Numbered from the stretch's first letter, positions 26,729 to 38,721 are shown. The stretch is 47,476 nucleotides of DNA from an uncultured Pseudomonadota bacterium (GCA_903832085.1 CAIKZZ010000028.1:1-47476); one strand, 5' to 3'. Notes: generated by a model from the sequence alone, not told the origin. Made by a program: numbers and translations.

Positions 26729-26772
26729 GCCCATTGGGGCATAGGGCCGGTTAGGCTTAGAAGGAAAGCGAT

Positions 26773-28314
26773 ATGTCCATCAAGGCGTCAGAGATCAGCG
26801 ATCTCATCAAGGCTCGAATTGCGAAGTTCGATGCATCCGCACAGGCAAGCAACGTCGGTACCGTGGTGAGTGTCACCGACGGCATCGTGCGTATCCACGG
26901 ACTTGCCGACGTGCGTTATGGCGAAATGATCGAGTTTCCTGGCAACAGCTTTGGACTCGCGCTGAACCTTGAGCAGGACTCGGTGGGTTCCGTGGTGCTT
27001 GGCGACTATCAGCACATCTCGGAAGGCGACGAAGTTAAAACCACGGGCCGCATTCTTGAAGTGCCTACGGGCCCTGAGTTGTTGGGACGTGTGGTGGATG
27101 CGCTTGGCAATCCGATCGATGGTAAAGGGCCGCTGAATGCATCGGCCAAGGCGCCGGTTGAGCGCGTAGCGCCGGGCGTTATCTATCGTCAAAGCGTTTC
27201 GCAGCCTGTGCAAACTGGACTCAAAGCCATTGATTCGATGGTGCCAGTCGGACGCGGTCAGCGCGAACTAATTATCGGCGATCGGCAGACCGGCAAGACG
27301 GCGGTGGCGATTGATACGATCATTAACCAGAAAGGCACTGGCGTTAAGTGCATTTATGTCGCGATTGGCCAGAAGCAAAGCTCTATCGCCAACGTCGTCA
27401 GGAAGCTCGAAGAGCACGGCGCGATGGCCCACACAATTATTGTGGCAGCCTCCGCATCCACTCCAGCCGCTATGCAGTACCTCGCTCCCTACTCGGGTTG
27501 CGCGATGGGCGAGTACTTCATGGACAACGGTGAAGACGCCCTCATTATTTATGACGATTTGACCAAGCAAGCGTGGGCATATCGCCAGATCTCACTGCTG
27601 CTGCGCCGCCCACCGGGCCGCGAGGCTTATCCTGGCGACGTGTTCTATTTACACTCGCGCTTGCTCGAGCGCTCCGCGCGTGTGAACCCGGAGTATGTGG
27701 AAAAAGCCACTAATGGCCGCGTCAAGGGTAAAACCGGATCACTGACTGGACTGCCAATCATTGAGACGCAGGCTGGCGACGTGACCGCGTTCGTGCCGAC
27801 CAACGTGATTTCGATCACTGACGGTCAAATCTTTTTGGAGACGGATCTGTTTAACGCGGGCATTCGCCCTGCAATCAACGCCGGCATTTCGGTGTCGCGT
27901 GTGGGCGGTGCGGCTCAAACTGGCATCATCAAAAAGCTTGGTGGTGGTGTGCGCTTGGCGCTTGCACAGTATCGGGAGCTTGCTGCGTTTTCGCAGTTTG
28001 CGTCTGATCTCGATGAGGTGACCCGGCGCCAGCTCGAGCGCGGCATCCGCGTCACTGAGCTCATGAAGCAAAAGCAGTATTCACCCATGTCGGTGGCCGA
28101 GATGGCGTTATCGCTTTACGCGGTTAACGGCGGCTACTTCGATAAGGTGGCTAAGGAAAAGACCGTAGCAGCAGAAGCGGGTCTGCAGTCATTCGCGAAA
28201 ACGAATGCGGCCGACCTGCTGAAGTCGATTAACGATAAGCCAGAGCTGTCGAAAGAAAACGACGCAGCGCTCAAGAAGCTCTGCGAAGACTATTTTTCAA
28301 CGGCAAGTTTCTAA
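26773..28314 (+). CDS. atpA: ATP synthase F1 subunit alpha
   Basis: Non-catalytic nucleotide-binding subunit of 513 residues, the same length as in E. coli. The P-loop is in [18 protein letters not shown], and the arginine-finger region is in [19 protein letters not shown]. It starts [16 protein letters not shown] as usual, with AAGGAAAG before the ATG. Nothing atypical was seen. Confidence 0.97.
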   Translation: MSIKASEISDLIKARIAKFDASAQASNVGTVVSVTDGIVRIHGLADVRYGEMIEFPGNSFGLALNLEQDSVGSVVLGDYQHISEGDEVKTTGRILEVPTGPELLGRVVDALGNPIDGKGPLNASAKAPVERVAPGVIYRQSVSQPVQTGLKAIDSMVPVGRGQRELIIGDRQTGKTAVAIDTIINQKGTGVKCIYVAIGQKQSSIANVVRKLEEHGAMAHTIIVAASASTPAAMQYLAPYSGCAMGEYFMDNGEDALIIYDDLTKQAWAYRQISLLLRRPPGREAYPGDVFYLHSRLLERSARVNPEYVEKATNGRVKGKTGSLTGLPIIETQAGDVTAFVPTNVISITDGQIFLETDLFNAGIRPAINAGISVSRVGGAAQTGIIKKLGGGVRLALAQYRELAAFSQFASDLDEVTRRQLERGIRVTELMKQKQYSPMSVAEMALSLYAVNGGYFDKVAKEKTVAAEAGLQSFAKTNAADLLKSINDKPELSKENDAALKKLCEDYFSTASF

Positions 28315-28323
28315 GAGAGCCAC

Positions 28324-29184
28324 ATGCCCGGCGCGAAAGAAATACGCACCAAGATTGCGAGCATCAAAAGCACGCAAAAGATCACCAAGGCCATGGAAAT
28401 GGTTGCGGCGAGCAAGATGCGTAAGGCGCAGGAGCGCATGCGCGCAGCGCGTCCTTATGCCGCCAAGATTCGTACTGTCATCGGCCACTTACGCATTGCC
28501 AATCCTGACTACCGCCACCCTTACTTAGTGGAGCGTCCGGTCAAGGCCGTGGGATATATCGTGGTCAGCACCGATCGCGGTTTGTGTGGCTCGTTGAACG
28601 TCAACGTGTTCAAGCAAGCGATGATCTCGATCCGTGCCTGGCAGGAGAAGCAGGTAGAGACACAGATTTGTGTCATGGGCTCCAAAGCACAAGGATTTTT
28701 TAAGCGACTGAAATTACCCATCGTGGCGAGTGTGACGCATTTAGGCGATCGCCCTCATATGGCGAACATGATTGGCGCGGCCAAAGTCATGCTTGATGCC
28801 TATATTGAAGGGAAAATTGATCGGCTCTACATTGTGCATGCTGAATTTCAGAACACGATGAGTCAAAAGCCAGTCGAGCAACAGTTGCTGCCGGCGGAGC
28901 CTGTCAAAAGCGCTGAGCTGCAGGACTTATGGGAGTATCTATACGAGCCGTCGGCCGCTGAGCTGATGGACGGTTTGATGACTCGCTATGTGGAATCGCA
29001 AATTTATCAAGGCGCCGTGCAAAACGTGGCCTGTGAGATGGCGGCGCGTATGGTTGCGATGAAAAGCGCAACTGACAACGCCGGTAAGCTGATTGAGGAG
29101 CTGCAGCTCGTCTATAACAAGGCGCGCCAGGCGGCAATTACCAAAGAAATTTCTGAGATCGTCGGCGGCGCGGCCGCTGTTTGA
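28324..29184 (+). CDS. atpG: ATP synthase F1 subunit gamma
   Basis: Rotor shaft of 286 residues. The N-terminal helix [20 protein letters not shown] and the C-terminal helix [19 protein letters not shown] form the coiled coil inside alpha3beta3. The middle contains [13 protein letters not shown]. It lies 9 bases after atpA. Confidence 0.97.
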   Translation: MPGAKEIRTKIASIKSTQKITKAMEMVAASKMRKAQERMRAARPYAAKIRTVIGHLRIANPDYRHPYLVERPVKAVGYIVVSTDRGLCGSLNVNVFKQAMISIRAWQEKQVETQICVMGSKAQGFFKRLKLPIVASVTHLGDRPHMANMIGAAKVMLDAYIEGKIDRLYIVHAEFQNTMSQKPVEQQLLPAEPVKSAELQDLWEYLYEPSAAELMDGLMTRYVESQIYQGAVQNVACEMAARMVAMKSATDNAGKLIEELQLVYNKARQAAITKEISEIVGGAAAV

Positions 29185-29187
29185 TAG

Positions 29188-30642
<1,455 letters not shown>

Positions 30643-30646
30643 AATC

Positions 30647-31072
30647 ATGGCGAACTCCACCATCAATGTCGACATCGTTAGCGCCGAAGGCGAGATCTAT
30701 TCGGGTCTAGCCGCCATGGTGTTCGTGCCGGCGAGCCAAGGTGAGATTGGTATTGCCCCTAGGCACGCACCTTTGCTGACTTTGCTGAAGGCTGGGGAAG
30801 TGCGCGTGCAGGCACCCGATGGTGAGGAGCATGCATTTTACGTTGGCGGTGGTGCGCTCGAAGTGCAGCCGCAGCGTGTGACGGTGCTTGCGGATACCGC
30901 ATTGCGGGCGAAGGATCTTGATGAGGCTGCGGCGCTTGCAGCAAAGCAGCGGGCGGAAGAACTGTTGCTTGAGAAGGGCGAAAAAATTTCCATTGCTGAG
31001 GCACAGGCCGAGCTATTGCGCGCGATTGCTCAACTGAAAATGCTTGAGCGATTGCGCAAAGCGCGCAAATAA
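30647..31072 (+). CDS. atpC: ATP synthase F1 subunit epsilon
   Basis: Rotor foot and regulatory subunit of 141 residues. The N-terminal beta-sandwich has INVDIVSAEGEIYSGLA and GEIGIAPRHAPLLT, and the C-terminal helical hairpin (from about residue 90) can inhibit the enzyme. It lies 4 bases after atpD and is followed by a terminator, closing the operon. Confidence 0.96.
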   Translation: MANSTINVDIVSAEGEIYSGLAAMVFVPASQGEIGIAPRHAPLLTLLKAGEVRVQAPDGEEHAFYVGGGALEVQPQRVTVLADTALRAKDLDEAAALAAKQRAEELLLEKGEKISIAEAQAELLRAIAQLKMLERLRKARK

Positions 31073-31076
31073 CAAA

Positions 31077-31106
31077 CCTCGCCCACAGCGCGAGGATCGT
31101 CTTTTT
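31077..31106 (+). terminator. Intrinsic terminator of the atp operon
   Basis: Stem CCTCGC (31077-31082) with GCGAGG (31090-31095), a 7-base loop, then ATCGT and CTTTTT, starting 5 bases after the atpC stop. It could also end convergent transcripts from the minus-strand VOC gene. Confidence 0.75.
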
Positions 31107-31142
31107 GTAGAAGCCGCAAGATTTTTTGGCGCCCGAACTGAA

Positions 31143-31577
31143 TCATTCGCGGACAAACAGCTGCGTTAGGTCTGCAAAGGCCTTAAATTCGAGAGCGTTT
31201 CCAGACGGGTCTAGAAAAAAGAAAGTGGCTTGCTCGCCGGCTTGACCGGCGAAGCGGGTATGTGGCTCAACTATAAACGCGCAGCCTTGCTCCTTTAGTC
31301 GCGTCGCGAGCCCCTTCCATACAGTCATCGGTAGCACTACCCCGAAATGCGGTACTGGCACCTGATCACCATCCACAGGGTTGTAATGAGACTGAATACG
31401 GCCAGTGGTGGTCAGCGACGGATTTAAATGACAGACCAACTGGTGTCCGTACAGATCAAAGTCAACCCAGTGCGCGCTGCTGCGTCCTTCGGAGCAGCCC
31501 ATGACGCCACCATACCAAGCGCGTGCCTCGGCGATATCGCGGACCTGTATGGCCAGATGGAATGGTGACAACGACAT
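31143..31577 (-). CDS. VOC-superfamily (glyoxalase/dioxygenase-fold) protein
   Basis: Protein of 144 residues with the single-domain glyoxalase fold. It begins MSLSPFHLAIQVRDIAEARA (possible metal His in FHLAIQV) and continues with WVDFDLYGHQLVCHL, then VPHFGVVLP (second His) and the C-terminal FFFLDPSGNALEFKAF (Glu ligand). ATG 31577 is chosen because the family pattern begins there; the frame extends 11 codons further. It is convergent with the atp operon. Substrate unknown; it could be an extradiol dioxygenase-like or lyase-type member. Confidence 0.88.
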   Translation of the reverse strand: MSLSPFHLAIQVRDIAEARAWYGGVMGCSEGRSSAHWVDFDLYGHQLVCHLNPSLTTTGRIQSHYNPVDGDQVPVPHFGVVLPMTVWKGLATRLKEQGCAFIVEPHTRFAGQAGEQATFFFLDPSGNALEFKAFADLTQLFVRE

Positions 31578-31879
31578 TAGTTTAGGTCCTTGGCAGATGT
31601 GCTTGAGCACCCGTATTCGTAAACGCTATGAGGCCATACTGTTAAAAACGGATTATAAGCGGGTGCCTCGCATTGGTCGCTAATTATGTTGTATCGGCCG
31701 CCGTAACTAGGCCGGCGACCCCATTCCATGGATAATGTCTTAGAGTGGCCTGTTTGCCTAGCTCACGATTTTCATGCGTTAAAGTAGCCTTGCATTTGGG
31801 TCTTTGAGTTTTTGGTTACTAAGGAGTGCGCGGTGGGTACTGACAACCGAAGAGCACGCTTTGCTGAGAGCCACGCTAT
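31578..31879. other. Intergenic region VOC gene / rfbB
   Basis: 302 bases between divergent starts, so it should hold promoters for both. No strong -35/-10 pair stands out; TTGCAT near 31790 has only a poor -10 downstream. A small hairpin CGGCC / GGCCG lies at 31695-31714. No gene seen. Confidence 0.5.
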
Positions 31880-32968
31880 ATGAGCATCATCGTTACTGGT
31901 GGAGCGGGCTTTATTGGCACCACTTTTGTTCGTGACTGGTTGGCAAGCACAGACCAGGCACTGGACCCAGTTGCGCGCTCGGAGACGCTGATCACGCTTG
32001 ATCGGCTAACCTACGCTGGTAATAGAGAAAATCTTGACGATTTAAACAACGATCCGCGTCATATCTTTGTGCGTGGTGATATTGGTGATACCAATGCTGT
32101 CGAGTTTCTGCTTTCTACGCACCGGCCTCGCGCAATTATTCATTTTGCTGCAGAGAGTCATGTTGATCGGTCGATCCATGGACCTGCAGACTTCATAGAG
32201 ACAAATGTCACGGGGACCTTCCGACTGTTAGAAGCGGTACGTAGTTACTTTAGTGCACTGCCAATACAGGCGCAGCAGTCGTTTCGGTTTGTCCATGTCA
32301 GCACGGATGAAGTCTATGGCACGCTGCGGGTCGATGATCCGGCATTTACAGAGACGACGCCCTACGCGCCAAACAGCCCATATTCAGCGAGCAAAGCCGC
32401 AAGCGACCATTTGGTGCGAGCCTGGCACCATACCTACGGTCTGCCGGTGCTCACCACTAATTGCAGCAACAATTACGGGCCCTACCAGTTCCCTGAGAAA
32501 CTGATTCCACTAGTCATTATTAATGCCATTGCTGGAAAAAAACTGCCTATCTACGGAGATGGCTTGCAGGTTCGGGATTGGCTTTATGTCAGTGATCACT
32601 GTAGCGCAATACGGCGGGTTCTGGCAGCCGGCCGTGTTGGCGAGGTTTACAATATTGGCGGCTGGAATGAACAAACAAACCTCGCTATTGTGAACATCAT
32701 TTGTCGATTACTTGATGGTCTATTACCGCGCGCTGACGGCGCGTCATATGCTACACAAATCAACTTTGTCACTGATCGGCCAGGGCACGATCGAAGGTAC
32801 GCCATTGACGCACGCAAAATTGAGCATGAGTTAGGCTGGCGACCGGCAGAGACATTCGCAACTGGCATCCAAAAAACAGTGGAATGGTATTTAGCCAATC
32901 CAGAATGGATCGCACGCGTACAAAGTGGTGCGTATCGTGACTGGATAGCGACACAGTATGGCGACTAA
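31880..32968 (+). CDS. rfbB: dTDP-glucose 4,6-dehydratase
   Basis: RmlB, the second step of dTDP-L-rhamnose synthesis, an extended short-chain dehydrogenase of 362 residues using bound NAD. NAD site VTGGAGFIGTTFV, substrate region HFAAESHVDRSI, catalytic VSTDEVYGTL, and the Tyr-Lys pair in PYSASKAASDHLVRAWHHTY; then NCSNNYGPYQFPEKLIPL. First of four rml genes; the stop overlaps rfbD by 11 bases. Confidence 0.96.
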   Translation: MSIIVTGGAGFIGTTFVRDWLASTDQALDPVARSETLITLDRLTYAGNRENLDDLNNDPRHIFVRGDIGDTNAVEFLLSTHRPRAIIHFAAESHVDRSIHGPADFIETNVTGTFRLLEAVRSYFSALPIQAQQSFRFVHVSTDEVYGTLRVDDPAFTETTPYAPNSPYSASKAASDHLVRAWHHTYGLPVLTTNCSNNYGPYQFPEKLIPLVIINAIAGKKLPIYGDGLQVRDWLYVSDHCSAIRRVLAAGRVGEVYNIGGWNEQTNLAIVNIICRLLDGLLPRADGASYATQINFVTDRPGHDRRYAIDARKIEHELGWRPAETFATGIQKTVEWYLANPEWIARVQSGAYRDWIATQYGD

Positions 32969-33875
32969 TCCTATTCTGCTTTTCGGTGCTACTGGTCAGG
33001 TAGGTAGCGAGCTTGTCAAAACGTTGCAAGCCCTAGGCCCTGTCATTGCATTGGGACGCGGGCATGCAGATTTTAGCGAGCCGGAGTCACTGCGCGCGCT
33101 CGTACGGATGCATCAGCCGCGCATCATCGTTAATGCTGCGGCCTATACCGCCGTGGATCGCGCCGAAGATGAGTTGCCACTTGCAGAGGCCGTCAATGCG
33201 ACTGCGCCACGTGTCCTTGCCGAAGAGGCTCAGGCAATTGGTGCCTTATTGGTCCATTACTCTACGGACTATGTCTTTGATGGTGAAAAAGCCAGCGCTT
33301 ATGTTGAGACAGACAGTACGCGACCATTGTCGGTGTACGGCCACACGAAGCGCGCCGGTGAGCTTGCGATTTTAGAGACGTGTCGGCGCAATTTTGTCCT
33401 ACGTACTAGCTGGGTGTTTGGGTTACATGGGGCGAATTTCTTAAAAACGATGCTGCGCTTAGGGGCAGAGCGTACCAGTCTGCGTGTGGTAGCCGATCAG
33501 TTTGGTGCGCCAACCTCAGCGCAACTGATCGCACACACCACAGCGCATTTACTAACCACCATGCGTGATATCGACGAAGCCGACAGTCGTTGGGGGTTGT
33601 ATCATTTGTCGGCACTTGGGGTTACCAGTTGGCATGGATACGCTGATGAAGTACTGCGAAGCGCTCAACAGCGTGGAATGAGAGTGTCGGTGGCACCTGG
33701 CGAAATCCTACCGATTGCGACGCATGAGTATCCCTTGCCGGCTAAGCGACCAGCAAACTCAAGACTCGACACTACCAAAATTACCGGTACCTTTGGAGTT
33801 AAGCTCCCTGACTGGCGCGTGGGTGTGGAAAGTGTACTTGACGGCTTGCAACATGACTTCCATAAGGCGACTTAA
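32958..33875 (+). CDS. rfbD: dTDP-4-dehydrorhamnose reductase
   Basis: RmlD, the last step of dTDP-L-rhamnose synthesis, 305 residues. NAD(P) motif LLFGATGQVGSELVKTL, substrate stretch NAAAYTAVDRAEDE, STDYVFDGEK, and the Tyr-Lys pair in YGHTKRAGE; C-terminal RPANSRLDTTKI. It overlaps rfbB and is 3 bases from rfbA. Confidence 0.96.
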   Translation: MATNPILLFGATGQVGSELVKTLQALGPVIALGRGHADFSEPESLRALVRMHQPRIIVNAAAYTAVDRAEDELPLAEAVNATAPRVLAEEAQAIGALLVHYSTDYVFDGEKASAYVETDSTRPLSVYGHTKRAGELAILETCRRNFVLRTSWVFGLHGANFLKTMLRLGAERTSLRVVADQFGAPTSAQLIAHTTAHLLTTMRDIDEADSRWGLYHLSALGVTSWHGYADEVLRSAQQRGMRVSVAPGEILPIATHEYPLPAKRPANSRLDTTKITGTFGVKLPDWRVGVESVLDGLQHDFHKAT

Positions 33876-33878
33876 AAA

Positions 33879-34790
33879 ATGAGTATTTCTGCAGGCAGCC
33901 GAAGCGGTGCCTCTACGCGCAAGGGAATTATCCTTGCTGGTGGCTCAGGCACACGCCTCTATCCTGTCACCCAAGCGGTCTCAAAGCAGCTGATGCCGGT
34001 GTACGATAAACCGATGATTTACTATCCTTTGAGTACATTAATGCTCTCAGGGATACGCGAAGTTCTAGTGATCTCCACGCCTACAGATACGCCTAGATTT
34101 CGTGAGCTACTCAAGGACGGCAGTCAATGGGGCATGCGGATCGAATATGCGGTGCAACCGTCGCCGGATGGTCTAGCGCAAGCGTTTACCATTGGGAGGC
34201 AGTTTGTCGATGGATATTCAAGTGCCTTGGTCCTAGGTGATAACATTTTTTATGGTCACGACATTGTGCATTTGATGCGCACCGCCACTGCCCGCTCCAC
34301 GGGAGCGACTGTATTTGCCTACCATGTGCAAGATCCAGAGCGTTATGGCGTGGTAGCTTTTGATGCTAAACAAAACGCAACTAGCATCGAAGAAAAGCCA
34401 GCCATTCCCAAGAGTAATTATGCAGTCACTGGTCTTTATTACTATGACGAGCAAGTATGCGACGTTGCCGCAAGTATAAAGCGTTCGGCGCGAGGCGAAT
34501 TTGAGATCACTGATGTGAATGAGTGGTATTTACAGAAGGGACAACTGAACGTTGAGATTATGGGACGCGGTTACGCATGGCTTGATACTGGCACACACGA
34601 GAGCTTGATGGAGGCATCGAGTTTTATTGCAACTTTGCAGAAGCGGCAAGGTCTCATGGTCGCGTGTCCTGAGGAGATTGCATACGGCTTACAGTGGATC
34701 AGTGCAGAGGATCTGGGGCGCCTAGCGGCGCCGCTGTCAAAAAATGCTTATGGGCAGTATTTACTGAATTTATTAAAGCAAGGCCATTAA
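33879..34790 (+). CDS. rfbA: Glucose-1-phosphate thymidylyltransferase
   Basis: RmlA, the first step, which makes dTDP-glucose from dTTP and glucose-1-phosphate; 303 residues. Nucleotide signature [64 protein letters not shown]. dTDP-rhamnose commonly feeds back on this enzyme. A longer N-terminal tail ([14 protein letters not shown]) than usual precedes the fold; an internal start is not obvious. Confidence 0.96.
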   Translation: MSISAGSRSGASTRKGIILAGGSGTRLYPVTQAVSKQLMPVYDKPMIYYPLSTLMLSGIREVLVISTPTDTPRFRELLKDGSQWGMRIEYAVQPSPDGLAQAFTIGRQFVDGYSSALVLGDNIFYGHDIVHLMRTATARSTGATVFAYHVQDPERYGVVAFDAKQNATSIEEKPAIPKSNYAVTGLYYYDEQVCDVAASIKRSARGEFEITDVNEWYLQKGQLNVEIMGRGYAWLDTGTHESLMEASSFIATLQKRQGLMVACPEEIAYGLQWISAEDLGRLAAPLSKNAYGQYLLNLLKQGH

Positions 34791-34799
34791 TTCGACATC

Positions 34800-35351
34800 A
34801 TGCCGTACACCGTCACGCCCACTGCTTTGCCCGAGGTTTTGATTTTAGAGCCCAAATGCTTTGGTGATGGGCGGGGGTTTTTTTACGAAAGCTATAATGC
34901 GCGAGACTTCGCGACCAGCACAGGGCTTGATGTGCGCTTTGTGCAGGATAATCACAGTCGATCAGTAAGCGGCGTGCTGCGCGGTCTTCATTATCAGATT
35001 GAGCATGCTCAAGGAAAATTGGTGAGAGTGACTGAGGGCGAGGTTTATGATGTCGCCGTCGATCTGCGTAAGAGCTCCCCCCGTTTTGGTCAATGGGCTG
35101 CCGTTACATTAAGCGCTGCGAACCGGCGCCAGTTATGGATCCCGCCTGGATTTGGGCATGGGTTCATGGTGGTGAGCGAGGCGGCTGAGTTTTTGTATAA
35201 GACCACCGATTACTGGCATCCTGAGCATGAGAGGTCCATTTTGTGGAGTGATCCGACACTCGCCATTCCGTGGCCGCTCACGGGGGCACCGCTGCTGGCC
35301 CGTAAGGATGCTGATGGATGCCTATTAAGTGAGGCGATCACGTATCCTTGA
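34800..35351 (+). CDS. rfbC: dTDP-4-dehydrorhamnose 3,5-epimerase
   Basis: RmlC, a cupin-fold epimerase of 183 residues. Family stretches are VLILEPKCFGDGRGFFYESY, FVQDNHSRSVSGVLRGLHYQ with the catalytic His region, GEVYDVAVDLRKSSP, and WIPPGFGHGFMV. It completes rmlBDAC. Its stop overlaps a TTG that is in frame with glmU, and glmU's likely ATG follows 36 bases later, so one transcript is probable. Confidence 0.96.
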   Translation: MPYTVTPTALPEVLILEPKCFGDGRGFFYESYNARDFATSTGLDVRFVQDNHSRSVSGVLRGLHYQIEHAQGKLVRVTEGEVYDVAVDLRKSSPRFGQWAAVTLSAANRRQLWIPPGFGHGFMVVSEAAEFLYKTTDYWHPEHERSILWSDPTLAIPWPLTGAPLLARKDADGCLLSEAITYP

Positions 35352-35386
35352 GTATTGCCGAAGACGGCCCTAATAAATTACCTAAT

Positions 35387-36796
35387 ATGTCTTTATCCAT
35401 CATTATTCTCGCTGCTGGCCAAGGTAAGCGCATGCACAGCGACCTTCCTAAGGTCCTGCAGCCGCTTGCTGGGAAGCCCATGCTAGGGTACGTGATTGCC
35501 GCCGCCCAGGCGCTCGTTCCAGAAGCGATCTACGTGGTTTACGGGCATGGCGGCGATGTGGTGAAAGCTGCTTTTTCATCGATGCCCCTCACGTGGGTCT
35601 TGCAGGCAGAGCAACTGGGCACCGGGCATGCTGTGCAGCAGGTGGCCCCGCTTATACCCGATGAGCATCAAGTGCTGATCCTGTACGGGGACGTACCGCT
35701 GATACGCGAGGCCACATTACGTCGACTCGTAGGCAGTGCAACAGAGCAGACCCTGAATTTACTATCAGTAGACCTACCTGATGCTAGCGGGTATGGCCGT
35801 GTTCTGCGCGACAAAGCCGGCAGTGTTTATCGAATTGTTGAGCAGAAAGACGCAAACCGTAAAGAGCTTGCAGTCTCTGAGGCGAATACCGGCTTGATGG
35901 TGGCGCCCGCCCGTGCTCTAAAGCGATGGGTCGCAGGGCTTTCGAGCGCAAACGCTCAGCACGAGTATTATTTGACAGATATTATTGGCATGGCCGCAAA
36001 AGATGGTTTTAAAGTGGAGGCACTTAAAGCTCCCACAGCCACTGAGGTGCTTGGCGTGAACGATAAGGTCCAGCTTGCCTCGCTTGAGGCAGAAAATCGG
36101 CTGATGCGCGCACGGGAACTGATGCTCGCTGGCGCCACTGTTTTAGACCCCACCCGCCTCGATGTGCGCGGTGCCGTCACTGTAGGGCGAGATGTCGTGA
36201 TTGATGTCAACGTCGTGTTCGAGGGGACAGTGGTCTTGGGCGACCGCGTGCGTATCGGCGCGGGCTGCGTATTGAAAGACTCGAGTATTGCAAGCGACAC
36301 TGTATTGAATCCTTATTCCGTGCTCGACAGTGTCGAGGTCGGCATGCATTGCATCCTTGGGCCCTTTGCCCGATTACGTCCGGGTAGTCGCGTTTTGAAC
36401 AACGCGCATGTAGGCAACTTTGTTGAGCTGAAGAACACTACCTTAGGTGCTGGCAGCAAAGCGAATCACCTGACATATCTAGGTGATACCGTCGTAGGCG
36501 AGCGCGTGAATGTGGGCGCCGGTACAATTACTTGTAACTACGACGGCGTTAACAAGTGGCCCACAGAGATTCATGATGACGCTTTTATAGGTTCGGGCTC
36601 AATGCTGGTCGCTCCTGTCACCATTGGTAAGAATGCGGTTATCGGTGCTGGGTCTACCATCACAAAGTCTGCGGCTGCGCATGCGCTAACTCTGACACGA
36701 GCAAAGCAGCAAACCATTGCGGACTGGAAGCCGCCAGTGAAAGCCTCAGAGAGTGAGAAAGCCGAGCGCATTAAAGGCTCACGCAAAAACCCTTAA
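35387..36796 (+). CDS. glmU: Bifunctional GlmU: GlcN-1-P acetyltransferase / GlcNAc-1-P uridylyltransferase
   Basis: Makes UDP-GlcNAc for peptidoglycan and LPS; 469 residues. The N-terminal pyrophosphorylase has ILAAGQGKRMHSDLPKVLQP, QLGTGHAVQQ and YGDVPLI. The C-terminal left-handed beta-helix (from about residue 250) has hexapeptide repeats, GNFVELKNTTLG, NHLTYLGDT and NVGAGTITCNYDG. The ATG at 35387 matches the family start; an in-frame TTG at 35348 is less likely. The C-terminal tail is charged and slightly longer than in E. coli (456 residues). Followed by glmS, as in many gammaproteobacteria. Confidence 0.96.
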   Translation: MSLSIIILAAGQGKRMHSDLPKVLQPLAGKPMLGYVIAAAQALVPEAIYVVYGHGGDVVKAAFSSMPLTWVLQAEQLGTGHAVQQVAPLIPDEHQVLILYGDVPLIREATLRRLVGSATEQTLNLLSVDLPDASGYGRVLRDKAGSVYRIVEQKDANRKELAVSEANTGLMVAPARALKRWVAGLSSANAQHEYYLTDIIGMAAKDGFKVEALKAPTATEVLGVNDKVQLASLEAENRLMRARELMLAGATVLDPTRLDVRGAVTVGRDVVIDVNVVFEGTVVLGDRVRIGAGCVLKDSSIASDTVLNPYSVLDSVEVGMHCILGPFARLRPGSRVLNNAHVGNFVELKNTTLGAGSKANHLTYLGDTVVGERVNVGAGTITCNYDGVNKWPTEIHDDAFIGSGSMLVAPVTIGKNAVIGAGSTITKSAAAHALTLTRAKQQTIADWKPPVKASESEKAERIKGSRKNP

Positions 36797-36882
36797 CCAT
36801 AGACAACTGATAGAACTGGGACTGTTCAGTGAGCTGTTCCTAAAATTGACGCTCTAATGGTGTAGTGGCGGAGACAAGTTTC

Positions 36883-38721
36883 ATGTGTGGAATCGTTGCA
36901 GCCGTGTCGAGCCGGGATATTCTCCCCGTCCTTATTGAGGGATTAAAGCGGCTTGAGTATCGAGGCTATGACTCGGCCGGCGTAGCAACCCTGACTCGTG
37001 GAAGCCCTGTTAGGCGGGTACGCGCTGTTGGCAAAGTGGCAGCGCTACAAGCTGCGATCAGCGCAGATCCTTTCGTAGGCACGATCGGTATTGCACATAC
37101 GCGCTGGGCGACCCATGGAGTTCCAAGCGAGCGGAATGCACATCCACACGTGTCTCAAGATGGAATAGCGCTCGTGCATAACGGCATTATTGAGAACCAT
37201 GACGCGCTACGAGCCGAATTACTGCAAAGTGGGTACGTTTTCACCTCCGAGACCGACACAGAGGTTATCGCACACCGTATTCACCAGCACCTATTAGTGA
37301 CTCGTGATTTGCTCGCAGCGGTACAACTAACAGTACGAGAATTGCACGGCGCCTATGCGCTCGCGGTGCTCACGGAGGCTGAGCCTGATACCCTCGTCGT
37401 TGCACGCTCCGGCTGTCCTGTCGTGATTGGCTTGTCAGATGGTGAAAATTTTGTAGCGTCTGATGTCTCTGCTCTTTTACCCGTCACCAAGCAGTTTATG
37501 TACTTAGACGAGGGCGACGTCGCAGCCGTCCATAAAAATAGTGTCGTCATCTACGATAGTGCTGGCAAACCGGTACTACGCAAAACGCACCAAAGCGCGC
37601 TGTCGGCAGAGTCGGCAGAAAAAGGCGATTATGCGCACTACATGCTCAAGGAAATTCATGAGCAGCCACGTGCAATTGCGCAAACTCTAGAAGAGCGCGT
37701 AGTGGGCGCGCGGTTACTTGAAGCCGCATTTGGTCCGGGTGCTATAGAAATGTTGCAACGCACGGAGGCCGTCCAAATCGTTGCTTGTGGCACCAGTTGG
37801 CATGCAGGATCAGTCGCTCGCTATTTCATTGAGCAAGTGTGTCGGCTACCGTGCTGGATCGATATAGCGAGTGAATTTCGGTATCGCGATCCGGTTGTAC
37901 CTAAAAATACGTTGTTTGTGACGATCTCACAGTCAGGCGAAACAGCAGATACGCTAGCAGCACTTCGGCTTGCAAAAAGTGCAGGCTATCTGGCATCTCT
38001 TGCGATTTGTAATGTGCCAGAATCCTCGTTGGTGCGCGAATCGGACCTCGTGATGCTGACGCGTGCTGGTCCAGAAATCGGGGTTGCTTCGACCAAAGCA
38101 TTTACTACGCAGTTGGCCGCACTCAATATGCTGGTCATTGCTCTTGGTAAGCAGCGTGGCGCCATCGATCAGACGCGTGAGCGTCACTTAGTTGAGCGGT
38201 TAATAGAGATTCCACGACTAGTTGAAGAAACTCTTAAACTTGAACCCGTTATTCGTGAGTTAGCAAAGCGCTTTGTTGATAAGCGGCATGCGCTTTTCTT
38301 AGGTCGCGGAGCGCTGTCACCCATCGCGATGGAAGGTGCGTTAAAACTCAAAGAGATTACTTACATTCATGCTGAAGCCTATGCAGCAGGCGAGCTTAAA
38401 CACGGCCCTCTTGCACTAGTTGATGCTGATATGCCAGTGGTGACCGTTGCGCCGAATAATGATTTGCTTGAGAAGCTTAAATCAAATTTGCAGGAGGTAC
38501 GTGCGCGTGGCGGCGAGCTCTACGTATTTGCTGATCCTGAATCTGGAATCGTAGAGTCTGATGGCGTTACCGTAATTCAAATGCCAAAGCACGTCAGTTA
38601 TTTTCAGGCACCGATTGTCTATACCATTCCGCTACAGTTACTGGCGTATCATGTGGCTGTCATGCGTGATACGGACGTAGACCAGCCGCGCAATCTTGCC
38701 AAGAGCGTCACGGTAGAGTAG
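36883..38721 (+). CDS. glmS: Glutamine-fructose-6-phosphate aminotransferase (isomerizing)
   Basis: Makes glucosamine-6-phosphate from fructose-6-phosphate and glutamine; 612 residues. Start ATG 36883 gives MCGIVAAV, so Cys2 becomes the N-terminal glutaminase nucleophile; an upstream in-frame ATG at 36865 would bury it. Glutaminase parts are RLEYRGYDSAG and HTRWATHGVPSERNAHPH. Two SIS domains follow with VACGTSWHAG, TISQSGETADTL and FLGRGALSPIAMEGALKLKE, and the tail NLAKSVTVE. I saw no glmS ribozyme; in gammaproteobacteria control is usually through small RNAs. Confidence 0.96.
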   Translation: MCGIVAAVSSRDILPVLIEGLKRLEYRGYDSAGVATLTRGSPVRRVRAVGKVAALQAAISADPFVGTIGIAHTRWATHGVPSERNAHPHVSQDGIALVHNGIIENHDALRAELLQSGYVFTSETDTEVIAHRIHQHLLVTRDLLAAVQLTVRELHGAYALAVLTEAEPDTLVVARSGCPVVIGLSDGENFVASDVSALLPVTKQFMYLDEGDVAAVHKNSVVIYDSAGKPVLRKTHQSALSAESAEKGDYAHYMLKEIHEQPRAIAQTLEERVVGARLLEAAFGPGAIEMLQRTEAVQIVACGTSWHAGSVARYFIEQVCRLPCWIDIASEFRYRDPVVPKNTLFVTISQSGETADTLAALRLAKSAGYLASLAICNVPESSLVRESDLVMLTRAGPEIGVASTKAFTTQLAALNMLVIALGKQRGAIDQTRERHLVERLIEIPRLVEETLKLEPVIRELAKRFVDKRHALFLGRGALSPIAMEGALKLKEITYIHAEAYAAGELKHGPLALVDADMPVVTVAPNNDLLEKLKSNLQEVRARGGELYVFADPESGIVESDGVTVIQMPKHVSYFQAPIVYTIPLQLLAYHVAVMRDTDVDQPRNLAKSVTVE

